Of a stretch of 64,000 nt of DNA, positions 32,457-41,967 are shown piece after piece. Source of the DNA: UBA1952 sp965246905. GTDB lineage: Bacteria > Bacteroidota > Bacteroidia > Chitinophagales > Chitinophagaceae. Where the stretch lies: assembly GCA_965246905.1 (NCBI GenBank), contig CBDFFZ010000033.1, positions 67,984-131,983 on the forward strand, read 5' to 3'. Position numbers and translations under genes: made by a program. The notes beneath the pieces are model-generated. The model was not told the origin of the DNA, did not search any database, and worked only from the letters and a program-made list of their open reading frames with translations. The first letter of the stretch is position 1, and each line of letters starts with the position of its first letter.

Positions 32457-32658
32457 AATTCGGAGTTCGGATTGCGGATTTCCTATGTATTGGTTTTAAT
32501 TTTTGAATTCTGCTAAGCTGAATTATAAACTATTTCGAAAGTTCGATGACTCCTTTAATCCGGAATGCGCCAAAACTGCATGTTCCGCTTTCCCGGCTAC
32601 AATAGTACTTTTGACGCTCTTTCAAATCCGAATTCCGCAATCCGAATTCCGCAATCAA
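32457..32658. repeat. CCGAATTCCGCAAT repeats flanking the GT2 start
   Basis: CCGAATTCCGCAATC occurs twice in direct order just before the GT2 start (about 32627-32658), and its reverse complement occurs at about 32457-32480. The region between the divergent deacetylase and GT2 genes is otherwise empty. Confidence 0.6.
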
Positions 32659-32659
32659 A

Positions 32660-33430
32660 ATGATCTCCGCCATTATCATCGCTTTTAATGAAGAGCGCAA
32701 TATTGCCCGCTGTATCCGTGCGCTGGATGGAGTGGCCGATGAGGTGATTGTTGTGGACAGCTTTTCTGAAGATAATACGGTTGCTATTGCGGAAAGTCTT
32801 GGTGCACGCATTATTCAGCATGTATTTGAGGGCTATGGCGAGCAAAAGCGTACTGCCATAGAGGCTACAATTTATAATTGGATCCTTTCGGTAGATGCTG
32901 ATGAGGAGCTTTCGCCCATCTTGAGGCAGAGCCTGATTGCGTTGAAAGGAAAGGAAACCCATGCTGCTTACCAGTTTCCTTTTCTCACCAATTACTGCGG
33001 CCATTGGATCCGGCATTGCGGCTGGTACCCAAACCCTAAAGTGCGCTATTGGGACAAAACTAAAGGTGAGATGACGGCTGATAAAGTACATGAAGGCTGG
33101 CTGATACACGATCCTGCCGATACTGTTGGCGATCTTAAAGGCGACATCCTGCATTATAGCTTTCCTACCATCTCATCGCACCTTAAAAAAATAGAGCATT
33201 ACTCGGAGAACGGCGCCCGCTTTGATGTGGCACGGGGCAAAAAGGTTTCTCTTCTAAAATTATTGCTTGCGCCGCGGTGGGCTTTCATCGTGCAATATCT
33301 TTTCCGCGGGGGCTTCCTCGATGGTTACTATGGCTATATTGTTTGTAAGAACTCGGCGTTTGCAGCCTATGCCAAGTATGCCAAAATCCGACAATACACG
33401 CAGCTTAAAAAGGACGGCTTTGATTTTTAA
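32660..33430 (+). CDS. Family 2 glycosyltransferase
   Basis: A 256-residue GT-A fold enzyme: ISAIIIAFNEERNIARCIRAL, VDSFSEDNTVAIAESLGARI and the DXD-like WILSVDADEELS. The C-terminal part (HYSFPTISSHLKKIEHYSEN) resembles the WaaE/KdtX group that transfers sugars to LPS core. It would act at the cytoplasmic face of the membrane. It is divergent from the deacetylase operon and precedes uvsE by 180 nt. Confidence 0.92.
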   Translation: MISAIIIAFNEERNIARCIRALDGVADEVIVVDSFSEDNTVAIAESLGARIIQHVFEGYGEQKRTAIEATIYNWILSVDADEELSPILRQSLIALKGKETHAAYQFPFLTNYCGHWIRHCGWYPNPKVRYWDKTKGEMTADKVHEGWLIHDPADTVGDLKGDILHYSFPTISSHLKKIEHYSENGARFDVARGKKVSLLKLLLAPRWAFIVQYLFRGGFLDGYYGYIVCKNSAFAAYAKYAKIRQYTQLKKDGFDF

Positions 33431-33613
33431 GGGGATGCTTATTCCCGCTTGCCGGGGCCGTGCCGGTACACCTATTTATTGATCATTTTTTAGCATTGCC
33501 CAAAGCAATACATAGGATACAAGAAGTAAGAGAAGCCTTTCATTGCCTTGAAGTAAAAAACCATTCATTCGCCGCAGGCATAACTTTTACGGCGGCAAAG
33601 AAAAACACAATTT

Positions 33614-34495
33614 ATGAACCTTGGCTATGCCTGCATTAACCTTACACTTGCCGAAGAGGGCACTACTACCAACCGTGGTATGATAAAGCGCACTTTTATG
33701 GAGCGGGGAGTGGCCTACGCCTCGGAGCTGGCGCTGCACAATGTACAATCGCTGCTAAAAATTCTGGAATGGAATGTAGCCAACGGCATCAAGGTATTCC
33801 GTATTACTTCAGAGATTTTCCCGTGGGCGAGCGAGTACAAGCTGGAAGCTATGCCGGACTTTAGCGAGATACGCTCGGTACTGGAGCAGGCAGGCATGCT
33901 GCCGGTGCGGGTAAGTACGCATCCCGGCCCGTTCAATAAGCTGGCAGGCACTGGCGCTACGCTGGATAATACGATCAAAGACCTGGAGATCCATTCACAG
34001 CTATTCGACCTGATGGGTCTGAACCCTTCGCACCAGAATAAGATCAACATACACGTTGGCGGCGCTTATGGTGATAAATCGGAAACACTGAAACGCTTTG
34101 CCCAAAACTTTAAGCTGCTTTCCCAAAACCTGCGGGAACGCCTTACGGTAGAGAATGATGATAAACAGGGGCTTTACTGTACTGCCGATCTGGTGCCACT
34201 TTCGGAGGAAACGGGCATCCCTATCGTGTTCGATTATTTTCACCACAGCCTGCATCCGGGCCCGCTATCCGAGGAGGAAGCCTTTACTGCCGCTTATAAT
34301 ACCTGGACGGATGCAGTGCCCGTATGCCACTTCTCCTCTTCCCGCAGGGAATATGAAGACCCCGGCGCAAAAAAAGAAGCCCACAGCGATTGGGTGCATG
34401 GCACCATCAACGATTATGGTCGCGCAGAGCTGGATGTAGTATTGGAGACGAAGATGAAGGAGTTGGCGATGCTGCGGTATGTTTCCGGTGTATAG
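33614..34495 (+). CDS. uvsE: UV damage endonuclease UvsE
   Basis: A 293-residue TIM-barrel nuclease of the UVDE family, which nicks 5' of UV photoproducts. Family blocks are MNLGYACINLTL, FRITSEIFPW, RVSTHPGPFNKLAG, NIHVGGAYGDK, RLTVENDDKQGLY, PIVFDYFHHSLHPG and HSDWVHGTIND, which contain the His/Glu/Asp metal ligands. It gives the cell a repair route besides nucleotide excision. It is flanked downstream by a palindromic repeat. Confidence 0.95.
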   Translation: MNLGYACINLTLAEEGTTTNRGMIKRTFMERGVAYASELALHNVQSLLKILEWNVANGIKVFRITSEIFPWASEYKLEAMPDFSEIRSVLEQAGMLPVRVSTHPGPFNKLAGTGATLDNTIKDLEIHSQLFDLMGLNPSHQNKINIHVGGAYGDKSETLKRFAQNFKLLSQNLRERLTVENDDKQGLYCTADLVPLSEETGIPIVFDYFHHSLHPGPLSEEEAFTAAYNTWTDAVPVCHFSSSRREYEDPGAKKEAHSDWVHGTINDYGRAELDVVLETKMKELAMLRYVSGV

Positions 34496-34836
34496 GAATC
34501 AGGAATTAAGAGGCCGGGAAAGTTGCCTGGTATAGAGACGTCACAGTGCAACGTCTCTACATAAGTGGGTAAATCAGGTTTATGTATGAGCCCGCTCAAG
34601 GGATTTTTAAATGCGGACTAGGATTTAATGAGCCAAATGGCACGTACGGGTGAGGCAGGCTTCGCTCCAGCGAAAGCTTTCTTGATGTGTCGCGCGAAGC
34701 ATAGACCGGTGCCGCCCTTCAGCAGCATGCACCCAAAAATGTTCCGCCTTTACGGCGGGATGGATCGGGAAAAACCCGCGCAAATAAGAAAAGCTGCCTT
34801 TTTAGAGTTCAGCTTTTAAAATGTTTTTGAGGTGCT
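34496..34836. other. Gene-free spacer
   Basis: No gene. It holds a GAGACGTCACA-type palindrome (34533-34559) and a degenerate partial copy of the TATGAGCCCGCG element starting at 34584. A 63-codon plus frame is not convincing. Confidence 0.6.
34533..34559. repeat. GAGACGTTGCA palindrome, copy 2
   Basis: TAGAGACGTCACAGTGCAAC followed by GTCTCTA: the outer arms match the other copies, the centre differs slightly. It lies 38 nt past the uvsE stop and may act as its terminator hairpin. Confidence 0.8.
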
Positions 34837-36399
34837 TTATAACTTGATCAGATCATCTGTTTTGCGGTCTAAGAAAAGATACTGAGTGAGGGGGCTGTTG
34901 GTATCTTCCGTTACTTTAAGCTTAGTACTGTATTGGGCATTCCACTTCTGGATGAGCGATTTTGTGAGCAGGGTTTTCTTGCCGAGATAAGCGGCAATAA
35001 TGGGGTTTACCTGGATGGTAAGCTCGCGGTGGCCCTGGTTTACGAGGTATTTTATGTCTTTCTCCATATCATCGGTGAGCAGGATAGACGGGCCTATCTT
35101 GCCGGTGCCTTTACAAGTGGGGCAGACTTCGGCAGTTACAATATTGATCTCCGGGCGCAGGCGCTGGCGGGTGATCTGCATGAGGCCGAACTTGGAGATG
35201 GGCAGCACGGTATGGCGGGCACGATCGGCAGCCATAGCGGTTTCCATTGTATCAAAAACCTGCTTTTTATGATCAGGCATTTTCATGTCGATCAGGTCGA
35301 GCATGATGATGCCGCCGAGGTCGCGGAGGCGCATCTGGCGGGCTATCTCATGTACGGCCTCGAGGTTGGTGGTGAGGGCATTGGCTTCCTGGTTGGCTTC
35401 TGCGCTGCGGGTGCCGCTGTTGATATCAATTACGTGCATGGCCTCGGTATGCTCGATGATGAGATAGGCACCAGATGCCATATTCACCGTTTTGCCGAAG
35501 GAGGCTTTTACCTGCTTGGTGATGCCGTAGGTATCGAAAATGGATTGCGGGTTATTATGCAGCGTTACAATTTCCTGCTGCTCGGGCATGATGCGGCCTA
35601 CATACTCACGGGTCTCGTCCATTAGCTTTTTATCATTTACTACGATGCGCTGGAATTTATCGCTCAAAAGATCACGCAGTATGGAAGTGGTTTTATCCTG
35701 CTCGCCCAGGATTTTCTGTGGGGCTTTAGCGCCTTTCAGGTTTTCCTGGATCTTCTTCCAGCTATTTTCAAGATCAAGGATATCTGCATGCAGCTCGGCA
35801 GTGTTCTTGCCTTCTGCGGCAGTGCGCACGATAATGCCGAAATTTTTGGGCTTGATGCTTTCTACAATTCTCTGAAGGCGCTTGCGCTCCTCGCCGGAAT
35901 GAATCTTGCGGGAAACGGCTACGACATCATTAAAAGGCGTGAGCACGAGGAACCGGCCGGGCAGGGAAATTTCGCAGCTAAGGCGCGGGCCTTTGCTGGA
36001 GATAGGTTCTTTCAGGATCTGAACCATCACTTCGGGCTTCTGCGTTACCACATCTACGATCTTACCGTTCTTAACGATCTCAGGTTCATTGGCGAATTTG
36101 CTGAAATCGGTGCCCCAGGTTGAATTCCCGTTGATGGATTCGCGGGTAAACTTGACAAGCGAGCGGAAATAAGGGCTAAGGTCCGTATAATGGAGGAAGG
36201 CGTCTTTTTCAAAACCTACATCCACAAAAGCGGCATTCAGGCCCGGCATCAGCTTTCTTACTTTGCCGAGATACAGGTCGCCTACCGAAAATTGGTCTTG
36301 CCCGCGCTCATAGTGCAGTTCAACCAGCTTTTTATCTTCGAGGAGGGCAATTTCCACGCCATCGCCCGAAGATGCATTGATAATTAATTCTTTGTTCAT
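34837..36399 (-). CDS. rng: Ribonuclease G (Rne/Rng family)
   Basis: A 520-residue endoribonuclease started at ATG 36399 (MNKELIINASSGDGVEIALL). An S1 RNA-binding domain (about 37-120, including VGDLYLGKVRKLMPGLNAAF) is followed by the catalytic DNase I-like region (VIDINSGTRSAE and LDLIDMKMPDHKKQ, which hold the Asp metal ligands) and a zinc-link CPTCKGTGKIG. It matures rRNA and turns over mRNA. It is the last gene of the HU-TPR-mS38-like-RNase G run. Confidence 0.95.
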   Translation of the reverse strand: MNKELIINASSGDGVEIALLEDKKLVELHYERGQDQFSVGDLYLGKVRKLMPGLNAAFVDVGFEKDAFLHYTDLSPYFRSLVKFTRESINGNSTWGTDFSKFANEPEIVKNGKIVDVVTQKPEVMVQILKEPISSKGPRLSCEISLPGRFLVLTPFNDVVAVSRKIHSGEERKRLQRIVESIKPKNFGIIVRTAAEGKNTAELHADILDLENSWKKIQENLKGAKAPQKILGEQDKTTSILRDLLSDKFQRIVVNDKKLMDETREYVGRIMPEQQEIVTLHNNPQSIFDTYGITKQVKASFGKTVNMASGAYLIIEHTEAMHVIDINSGTRSAEANQEANALTTNLEAVHEIARQMRLRDLGGIIMLDLIDMKMPDHKKQVFDTMETAMAADRARHTVLPISKFGLMQITRQRLRPEINIVTAEVCPTCKGTGKIGPSILLTDDMEKDIKYLVNQGHRELTIQVNPIIAAYLGKKTLLTKSLIQKWNAQYSTKLKVTEDTNSPLTQYLFLDRKTDDLIKL

Positions 36400-36893
36400 G
36401 CTACCGTCTGTTTGTGCAAGCGGCCGGTGCATTTTTCATTTACCTCTTATGTAAAGAACTATTGTATGGCTGCAAATTTCCCGGGGCCCGGAAGCGCAGG
36501 AAAATGGTGCACGTAATTGAATGCCGGGATGCCCGGTACAGTGGCGGTGTGCCGGATGATCTGGAAAATCATGTGCCGGATTACCTGTACTGTAATAAAA
36601 TTTTTAATAAAGAGGAGCCGGAAAATGCGGAGCTGCCGTTTGCGAAAAGCAAGGAAATGGCTGCTAATAAAGCCTATACCACTATGCACCAAAAAAGCCA
36701 GCGCTCCAATGGCCACATGAATAAACAGGATCGAAGCAGGCACACCGAAGGGCTTGCCTGCTGCTTACTGAAAAGTATTATCTACTATAATAGACCTATC
36801 CTACCATTGAAAGGGCAGGATAGGCAATTAAAGATGTAGCATAACGGTAATAGCCGATAAAAAACAGCAAAGGGAATCAATACCCTAAAAAAT
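36400..36893. other. Spacer between rng and the mS38-like gene
   Basis: Nearly 500 bases without a convincing gene. Overlapping frames exist on both strands (36414-36839 plus, 36459-36743 minus); neither looks like a known family. A CCTATCCT/AGGATAGG hairpin at 36795-36824 may end the upstream transcript. Confidence 0.5.
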
Positions 36894-36983
36894 CTATTTC
36901 TTCTTATGACGGTTCTTACGCAGGCGCTTTTTGCGCTTATGGGTAGCAATCTTATGGCGTTTTCTTTTCTTACCGCAAGGCAT
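36894..36983 (-). CDS. 29-residue basic ribosomal protein (AURKAIP1/COX24, mS38-like)
   Basis: A tiny gene: MPCGKKRKRHKIATHKRK, then KRLRKNRHKKK and TAG at 36894-36896. Over half of the residues are Lys, Arg or His. The sequence matches the C-terminal AURKAIP1/COX24 domain of mitochondrial mS38, which in bacteria corresponds to a short peptide near the decoding centre of the small subunit. It lies between the TPR protein gene (22 nt) and rng on the same strand. Confidence 0.88.
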   Translation of the reverse strand: MPCGKKRKRHKIATHKRKKRLRKNRHKKK

Positions 36984-37005
36984 GTGTTCTGATGATTTTA
37001 AAAAG

Positions 37006-37875
37006 TTACTTAAATGTCTTAATATACTTATCAATATCGCTGCTGAATGCAGGGTTATTTACTACTTTTTTGCAATGCTCCAGCATTTCGATGGCTTTCG
37101 CATTATTTCCTTTTCCCTTCCAGGCTTCCGCTCCGAAATAAAGCGCCTCGCGGTTGTCCGGGTCCTGCTTCAGTACGGTTTCGTACCGGATCACCGCTTT
37201 ATCGAACTGCCCGCTCTGTATGGACATGCGCCCCAGCATCAGGTTGGCAGGAATATGGTTAGGGTCTTTTGCCGTGATCTCGCGAAGAATGCCTACACCC
37301 TTCATGACCTCACCGGTACCGTCAATATATCCTGAAGCGAGTGCAAGCTTTGTTGTGTCATTAGAAGGATTTATTGCTAAAGCCTCAGTAAAACAGCTGA
37401 TTGCGTTCTGCGCTTCCCACATCATCACAGGTGGCGAATCGCTGCCCTGACGAATAAGGTCCAAAAAGAATTGGCCTGCGAAATTGAGGTTTTTTTCTGA
37501 ATGCGCCAAATGTGCGGCTTTAGCCCGGGCGTAAGCCGCCATTTGCAGGCTTTTATGCTCTTTATAGAGCAAGCTTATCTCTTCAAAAACCGGTGCCATC
37601 GCTGCGGAATCCTTTAAGCCTGCAAGGTTTTGCTCTAACCCCTTCAACTGCTGGGCGGCATGTGCGGGGAGGTGCATAAGTGCTGCAGTAGCAAGAGAAT
37701 CCGTTGAGGCGGGCTGTACGGTTGAGCCCGGCATCCCGCCTTCATGTTTGTGCGGTGCATCGCCTGCAGCAGCGGCCGCCGGCACTTTAGGAGGAGGAAT
37801 GGTATTAACCCCAAAATAAAGAGCGGCAATAAGAGCTATTGCCGCCCCTGAGGCTATATAATGTGGTGTGCGCAA
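37006..37875 (-). CDS. Membrane-anchored TPR protein
   Basis: A 289-residue protein with one N-terminal helix (about 8-25, YIASGAAIALIAALYFGV), a linker rich in Ala and Pro, and at least three tetratricopeptide repeats towards the C-terminus (about 160-280; ANLMLGRMSIQSGQFDKAV, EALYFGAEAWKGKGNNAKAI). It starts at TTG 37875, as no ATG is available. It lies between hupA-like and the mS38-like gene, a neighbourhood I recognise as recurrent in Bacteroidota. A scaffold role is an inference. Confidence 0.85.
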   Translation of the reverse strand: MRTPHYIASGAAIALIAALYFGVNTIPPPKVPAAAAAGDAPHKHEGGMPGSTVQPASTDSLATAALMHLPAHAAQQLKGLEQNLAGLKDSAAMAPVFEEISLLYKEHKSLQMAAYARAKAAHLAHSEKNLNFAGQFFLDLIRQGSDSPPVMMWEAQNAISCFTEALAINPSNDTTKLALASGYIDGTGEVMKGVGILREITAKDPNHIPANLMLGRMSIQSGQFDKAVIRYETVLKQDPDNREALYFGAEAWKGKGNNAKAIEMLEHCKKVVNNPAFSSDIDKYIKTFK

Positions 37876-37915
37876 GAAAAATCAGATTTCTGCGCGAAGG
37901 TAGCCGAAAACAGGC

Positions 37916-38242
37916 TTACTCGACTTCAGCAAGCTCCGAAACTTTCGTTTCCTTGAGCTCGTGCTTAGAGGTTTTTACGGATACCATAAATTCCTTGGCA
38001 GGCTTGAAGGCCGGAATAAAGTGCTCAGGAATCGCTACGGCAATGTTCTTCTTGATATTGCGGCCGATTTTGGCTGCGCGCTTCTTAAGAATAAAAGACC
38101 CGAAACCCCGTACAAATACAGGTTCGCCTTCTGTAAGCGAGGTTTTTATTTCTTTAAAAAAGCCCTCAAGAGCTACCAGCACATCCACTTTAGGAATGCC
38201 AGTTTTTTCGGAAATGGTGCTGACTACGTCTGCTTTTCTCAT
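37916..38242 (-). CDS. HU/IHF family DNA-binding protein
   Basis: A 108-residue HU-fold protein: MRKADVVSTISEKTGIPK, the EIKTSLTEGEPVFVRGFGSF beta-arm start, KKRAAKIGRNIKK, then IPEHFIPAFKPAKEF. It has an extra ~18 acidic residues after the fold. It would bend DNA and organise the nucleoid. It leads the operon to TPR, mS38-like and rng. TACTTTTG at 38335-38342 on the minus strand may be its -7 box. Confidence 0.93.
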   Translation of the reverse strand: MRKADVVSTISEKTGIPKVDVLVALEGFFKEIKTSLTEGEPVFVRGFGSFILKKRAAKIGRNIKKNIAVAIPEHFIPAFKPAKEFMVSVKTSKHELKETKVSELAEVE

Positions 38243-38517
38243 GGTTTGGTATTGGTTGGTTTGGTTTTAATTGGTTGGTAATGGTTGTAACTGGCCTATA
38301 TTCCAAGGGTAAATATTTCTAAAAGAGCGCAGCGCAAAAGTAAGGCAAAAGACTTTTTAATACGCTGAATACACACAAACATACACTAAATAATAAATGA
38401 TAACACAAATTTTTTACGCTTGTCTTATACCTTGATTTTCTTTAAGACCAGAATTTGAGACTGCGATTTAGCGCATAATTATCTTCCTGTCAATACCCAA
38501 TAGCAGGTATTTTCAAT

Positions 38518-38551
38518 TTTGCCTACTCCCCGCAATTCCCACTTACTTTTG
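38518..38551 (+). promoter_or_regulatory. Promoter of the heme A synthase gene
   Basis: TTTG at 38518-38521 and TACTTTTG at 38544-38551 are 22 nt apart, slightly longer than the usual 19-20. The TTG start at 38569 is 18 nt downstream. Confidence 0.5.
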
Positions 38552-38568
38552 CAGTCAAATTTACCGCT

Positions 38569-39660
38569 TTGCATACACCGGATATCGAGCATAAAAGAAA
38601 AGTAGTAGCGCACTGGCTGCTTATTGGTGTGGCGATGCTTATTATTCAGGTGCTTTTAGGGGGCATTACCCGGCTTACAGGCTCCGGATTAAGCATCACC
38701 GAATGGCAGCCGCTTCTTGGCGCTTTACCGCCGCTCAATGAAGCTGCATGGCAGTCCGCTTTTGAAAAGTACAAAGGCATTGCACAATTCCGGTATCTCA
38801 ACAGCGGCTTTACCCTTACCGATTTTAAGCACATCTACTTCTGGGAATGGCTGCACCGCGATTGGGCGCGTATCGGGCTGACCCTCGTCTTTGCAATCGG
38901 TTTTATTTACTTTCTTGCAAAAAAGTACTTTGATAAAGAGATGGTCGTGCCATTTGTCGTGCTTTTCGGGCTCGGAGGCATACAGGGCGCAATAGGCTGG
39001 ATCATGGTAAAGAGCGGGCTCAATGATACTGACCTTTATGTGAGCCATATTAAGCTGGCAGTGCATTTTATGATGGCATTGTTGCTGCTGAGCTATACCC
39101 TTTGGTTTGCCCTTAAATTATTGGTTCCTGAAGGTCGCAGGATCATTAACTCAGGTCTCCGCACACTTACTCTGGTTTCCATTTTTCTGCTATGCGTACA
39201 GCTTACTTATGGCGTATTTATGGCCGGTCTGAAGGCGGCCACCTACGCTCCTACTTGGCCGGATGTAAACGGTAGCTACCTGCCCGGCGGCTTCGGGACT
39301 TACGGAGGGCATATTTATACAGGCATTGCCCGCTATATTTCCCATCCTATCGCTGTGCAGCTTATACACCGTACGCTGGCGTACACGCTTGCAGGATTGC
39401 TGATTGGTTGGGCAATTGCTGTGGCAAAACACCTGCGCAACCGTACTTCGCTCATTGCAGATTGGCGCAAATGGCCGCTGATGCTTATCGTATTCCAGGT
39501 GATTCTTGGTATCATCACTGTTGTAAATGCAACCGAAACCAGGGCAGGGCACTTCGGGTTATTTGAAGGGCTTGCCCTGTTGCACCAGTTTTCGGCCATG
39601 CTACTGTTGGTATCCCTTGTTATAAATCTTTATGGCTTCAAAAAACGGCGCAGCTTCTAA
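38569..39660 (+). CDS. ctaA: Heme A synthase (COX15/CtaA)
   Basis: A 363-residue, eight-helix membrane enzyme that oxidises heme O to heme A for cytochrome oxidase. The family motifs are LGGITRLTGSGLSITEW, FWEWLHRDWARIG (His ligand), VSHIKLAVHFMMAL, LIHRTLAYTLAG and LLHQFSAML, which together place the paired histidines. It starts at TTG 38569. Its usual partners (ctaB, coxAB) are not in the window. Confidence 0.95.
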   Translation: MHTPDIEHKRKVVAHWLLIGVAMLIIQVLLGGITRLTGSGLSITEWQPLLGALPPLNEAAWQSAFEKYKGIAQFRYLNSGFTLTDFKHIYFWEWLHRDWARIGLTLVFAIGFIYFLAKKYFDKEMVVPFVVLFGLGGIQGAIGWIMVKSGLNDTDLYVSHIKLAVHFMMALLLLSYTLWFALKLLVPEGRRIINSGLRTLTLVSIFLLCVQLTYGVFMAGLKAATYAPTWPDVNGSYLPGGFGTYGGHIYTGIARYISHPIAVQLIHRTLAYTLAGLLIGWAIAVAKHLRNRTSLIADWRKWPLMLIVFQVILGIITVVNATETRAGHFGLFEGLALLHQFSAMLLLVSLVINLYGFKKRRSF

Positions 39661-39703
39661 AGGTTTTTATGCAGTATATTCTGTTTATTCGTAGTTTTCT
39701 CCA

Positions 39704-41947
39704 TTGAATTTTCCGGGCGCTAAAATAAGGCAGCATATACACGTGCTGTATCGTTTCCTGCCGGTGCAGCTCTTCCTGCTGCATTTTCGGAAATACCAGC
39801 TCCTGCTGTTTTTCTGGGCCATCCTTACACTGGTTATTACCGGGAGGTTTGCAGCGCATTTCGGGGCAGCATCGCTTTTTCTGGCACCTGAGTACAATGG
39901 CCGTATCAACTTTTTGAGCATGCTGCTATTAGGCGGCGCCATGGGCATGTTCACGATGTCGTGGCATATTACCACGTTTGTTATTCACAGCAAGCGCATA
40001 CCTTTTATAGGTGCGGCACGGCAGGCATTTCTCAAATATTGCATCAATAATTCGGTACTGCCACTGGCCTTTCTTATATTTTACAGCATTATAAGCATTC
40101 GCTTTCAATGGTTTGATGAGCGGGCGCAGATGATGCGTATTGCCCGTATGCAGCTTGGGTTTTACCTCGGCTTGGCCATCATTATCCTTATTTCTTTCCT
40201 GTATTTTTTTCGGGTGGGCAGGGATTTATTAAAAACGGTGCTCTCGAAGCTTACCGGCCCGGCAGCGCTCAGGGAGATCATACCGTACGATGCGCTCGAT
40301 ATAGAGTTTGACATGATACAGGCGGATACCTACCTATCAGAAAACATGCAGGTAGAGCGCATAGAGCACTTAGAGAAATATGCGCCGAGGCTCCTTACCA
40401 CCATCCTCCGCAGGCATCACCGCAATGCGATTGCAGCCACTATTCTTGCTCTCATCCTGCTGCTTGTGCTGGGGATTTTTGCCAACAGGCCTGCACTACG
40501 TATCCCTGCCGGTGCTGGTTTTCTTATTCTTTTTTCAGTGATGATGAGCGTAGTAGGCGCATTCAAATACCTGCTGAAAAGCTGGGAGATGATTGGCTGG
40601 ATCCTATTTGCAATGCTCCTTTCCTGGATGGTAAAGCAACAGCTTTTCGATCTGCGCAGCGTAGCCTACGGCATGAATTATAATAAGCAAAGCGCAAAGC
40701 CTGCTTATGATTACGCTCATGTAAAGGACCTGTTTACACCACAGCGCTATGAGCAGGATAAGGAGATTGGCCTGCACCGGCTCAATGCCTGGAAAGCACG
40801 GCAGGAAAGCACGGCAAAGCCCCCGCTCATTATTCTTTCCGTCAGCGGTGGCGGCTCGCGTGCGGCCTATTGGACTTTTCGCAGCCTGCAATATGCCGAT
40901 AGCATCAGCGGTGGTAAGCTGTTTAAAAATTGTGTGCTCATTACCGGTGCCTCGGGCGGTATGATGGGCGCTGCTTACTGGCGCAGCATTCACCAGGGCG
41001 CACAGGATGGCAGTATTCCTGATGCTTATGCCGCGCGCTTCCAGGAAAATATCGGAAAGGATCTGCTCAATGCCATCATCTTTTCCCTTGCCAGCGGCGA
41101 TCTGATCTCTCCCTTCAATAAAATAAAAGTCGCCGGCTACAGCTATTCCAAAGACCGCGGCTATGCAATGGAGCAGGAGTACCTTCGCAATACAGAAGGC
41201 TTGCTGGATAAGAACTTGGGCGACTTTACCGCTGCGGAGGCTTCCGGCAGCATTCCGGCTATGATCATTAACAGCACTATTGTGAATGATGGCCGCAAGC
41301 TCCTGATGGCCGCGCAGCCGGTGAGCTATCTTACACAGCCTGCTTATGCTTTAAAGGACAGCTATACGCCGCCAATAGATGCTGTGGATTTTGTTACTTT
41401 CTTTAAGAATCAGGACCCTTACAATCTGCGCCTGGCAACGGCTTTGCGGATGAATGCCACCTTCCCCTATGTGCTGCCCGTGGTAAAGCTGCCGTCCGAG
41501 CCCGCCATGAATATTATGGATGCCGGGCTGCGCGATAATTTCGGAACAGAAGTCGCCTCGCGCTACCTGTACGTATTCCGCGACTGGCTCAAAGCCAATA
41601 CCCGCGAGGTGGTCTGGCTACAGATACGGGACACGCGCGAGTATGAAGTATTCCCTTCTTCAGGGCAGGAAAATGTAGGCGCCATGCTTGCCGATCCGCT
41701 GTTTGTGATCCATAATAAATGGGAGCCTTTTCAGTCTTACAATCAGGGCTACATCAAAGATTATGCGCCTTATTTCCTTGATGGCCGGTTGCGCTTTCTT
41801 ACGCTTCAGTACATCCCACAGAAAAAAGATAAAGTGGCTTCGCTCAATTTTCACCTTACGCGGCAGGAGAAGGAAGACCTTTATAAAGCTATCTACAATC
41901 CATACAACCAGGCCGTGGTGGATACTTTGGTGCGCCTTTTAAGATAA
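39704..41947 (+). CDS. Patatin-like phospholipase with multi-span N-terminus
   Basis: A 747-residue protein. The first ~320 residues hold about seven transmembrane helices; the rest is a patatin domain with the glycine-rich oxyanion segment ILSVSGGGSRAAYW, nucleophile elbow LITGASGGMMGA (GxSxG) and the Asp of the dyad in MDAGLRDNFG. It should cleave acyl groups from membrane lipids. It starts at TTG 39704, since in-frame ATGs lie inside the membrane region. It stands alone between heme A synthase and a convergent glycosyltransferase. Confidence 0.9.
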   Translation: MNFPGAKIRQHIHVLYRFLPVQLFLLHFRKYQLLLFFWAILTLVITGRFAAHFGAASLFLAPEYNGRINFLSMLLLGGAMGMFTMSWHITTFVIHSKRIPFIGAARQAFLKYCINNSVLPLAFLIFYSIISIRFQWFDERAQMMRIARMQLGFYLGLAIIILISFLYFFRVGRDLLKTVLSKLTGPAALREIIPYDALDIEFDMIQADTYLSENMQVERIEHLEKYAPRLLTTILRRHHRNAIAATILALILLLVLGIFANRPALRIPAGAGFLILFSVMMSVVGAFKYLLKSWEMIGWILFAMLLSWMVKQQLFDLRSVAYGMNYNKQSAKPAYDYAHVKDLFTPQRYEQDKEIGLHRLNAWKARQESTAKPPLIILSVSGGGSRAAYWTFRSLQYADSISGGKLFKNCVLITGASGGMMGAAYWRSIHQGAQDGSIPDAYAARFQENIGKDLLNAIIFSLASGDLISPFNKIKVAGYSYSKDRGYAMEQEYLRNTEGLLDKNLGDFTAAEASGSIPAMIINSTIVNDGRKLLMAAQPVSYLTQPAYALKDSYTPPIDAVDFVTFFKNQDPYNLRLATALRMNATFPYVLPVVKLPSEPAMNIMDAGLRDNFGTEVASRYLYVFRDWLKANTREVVWLQIRDTREYEVFPSSGQENVGAMLADPLFVIHNKWEPFQSYNQGYIKDYAPYFLDGRLRFLTLQYIPQKKDKVASLNFHLTRQEKEDLYKAIYNPYNQAVVDTLVRLLR

Positions 41948-41967
41948 ATTGTGGCAGCGACTACTGT

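Noticed and set aside
36414..36839. 141-codon plus frame and a 94-codon hydrophobic minus frame (36459-36743)
   Set aside because: They overlap each other in a spacer and neither resembles a protein family; the plus frame also overlaps the rng leader.
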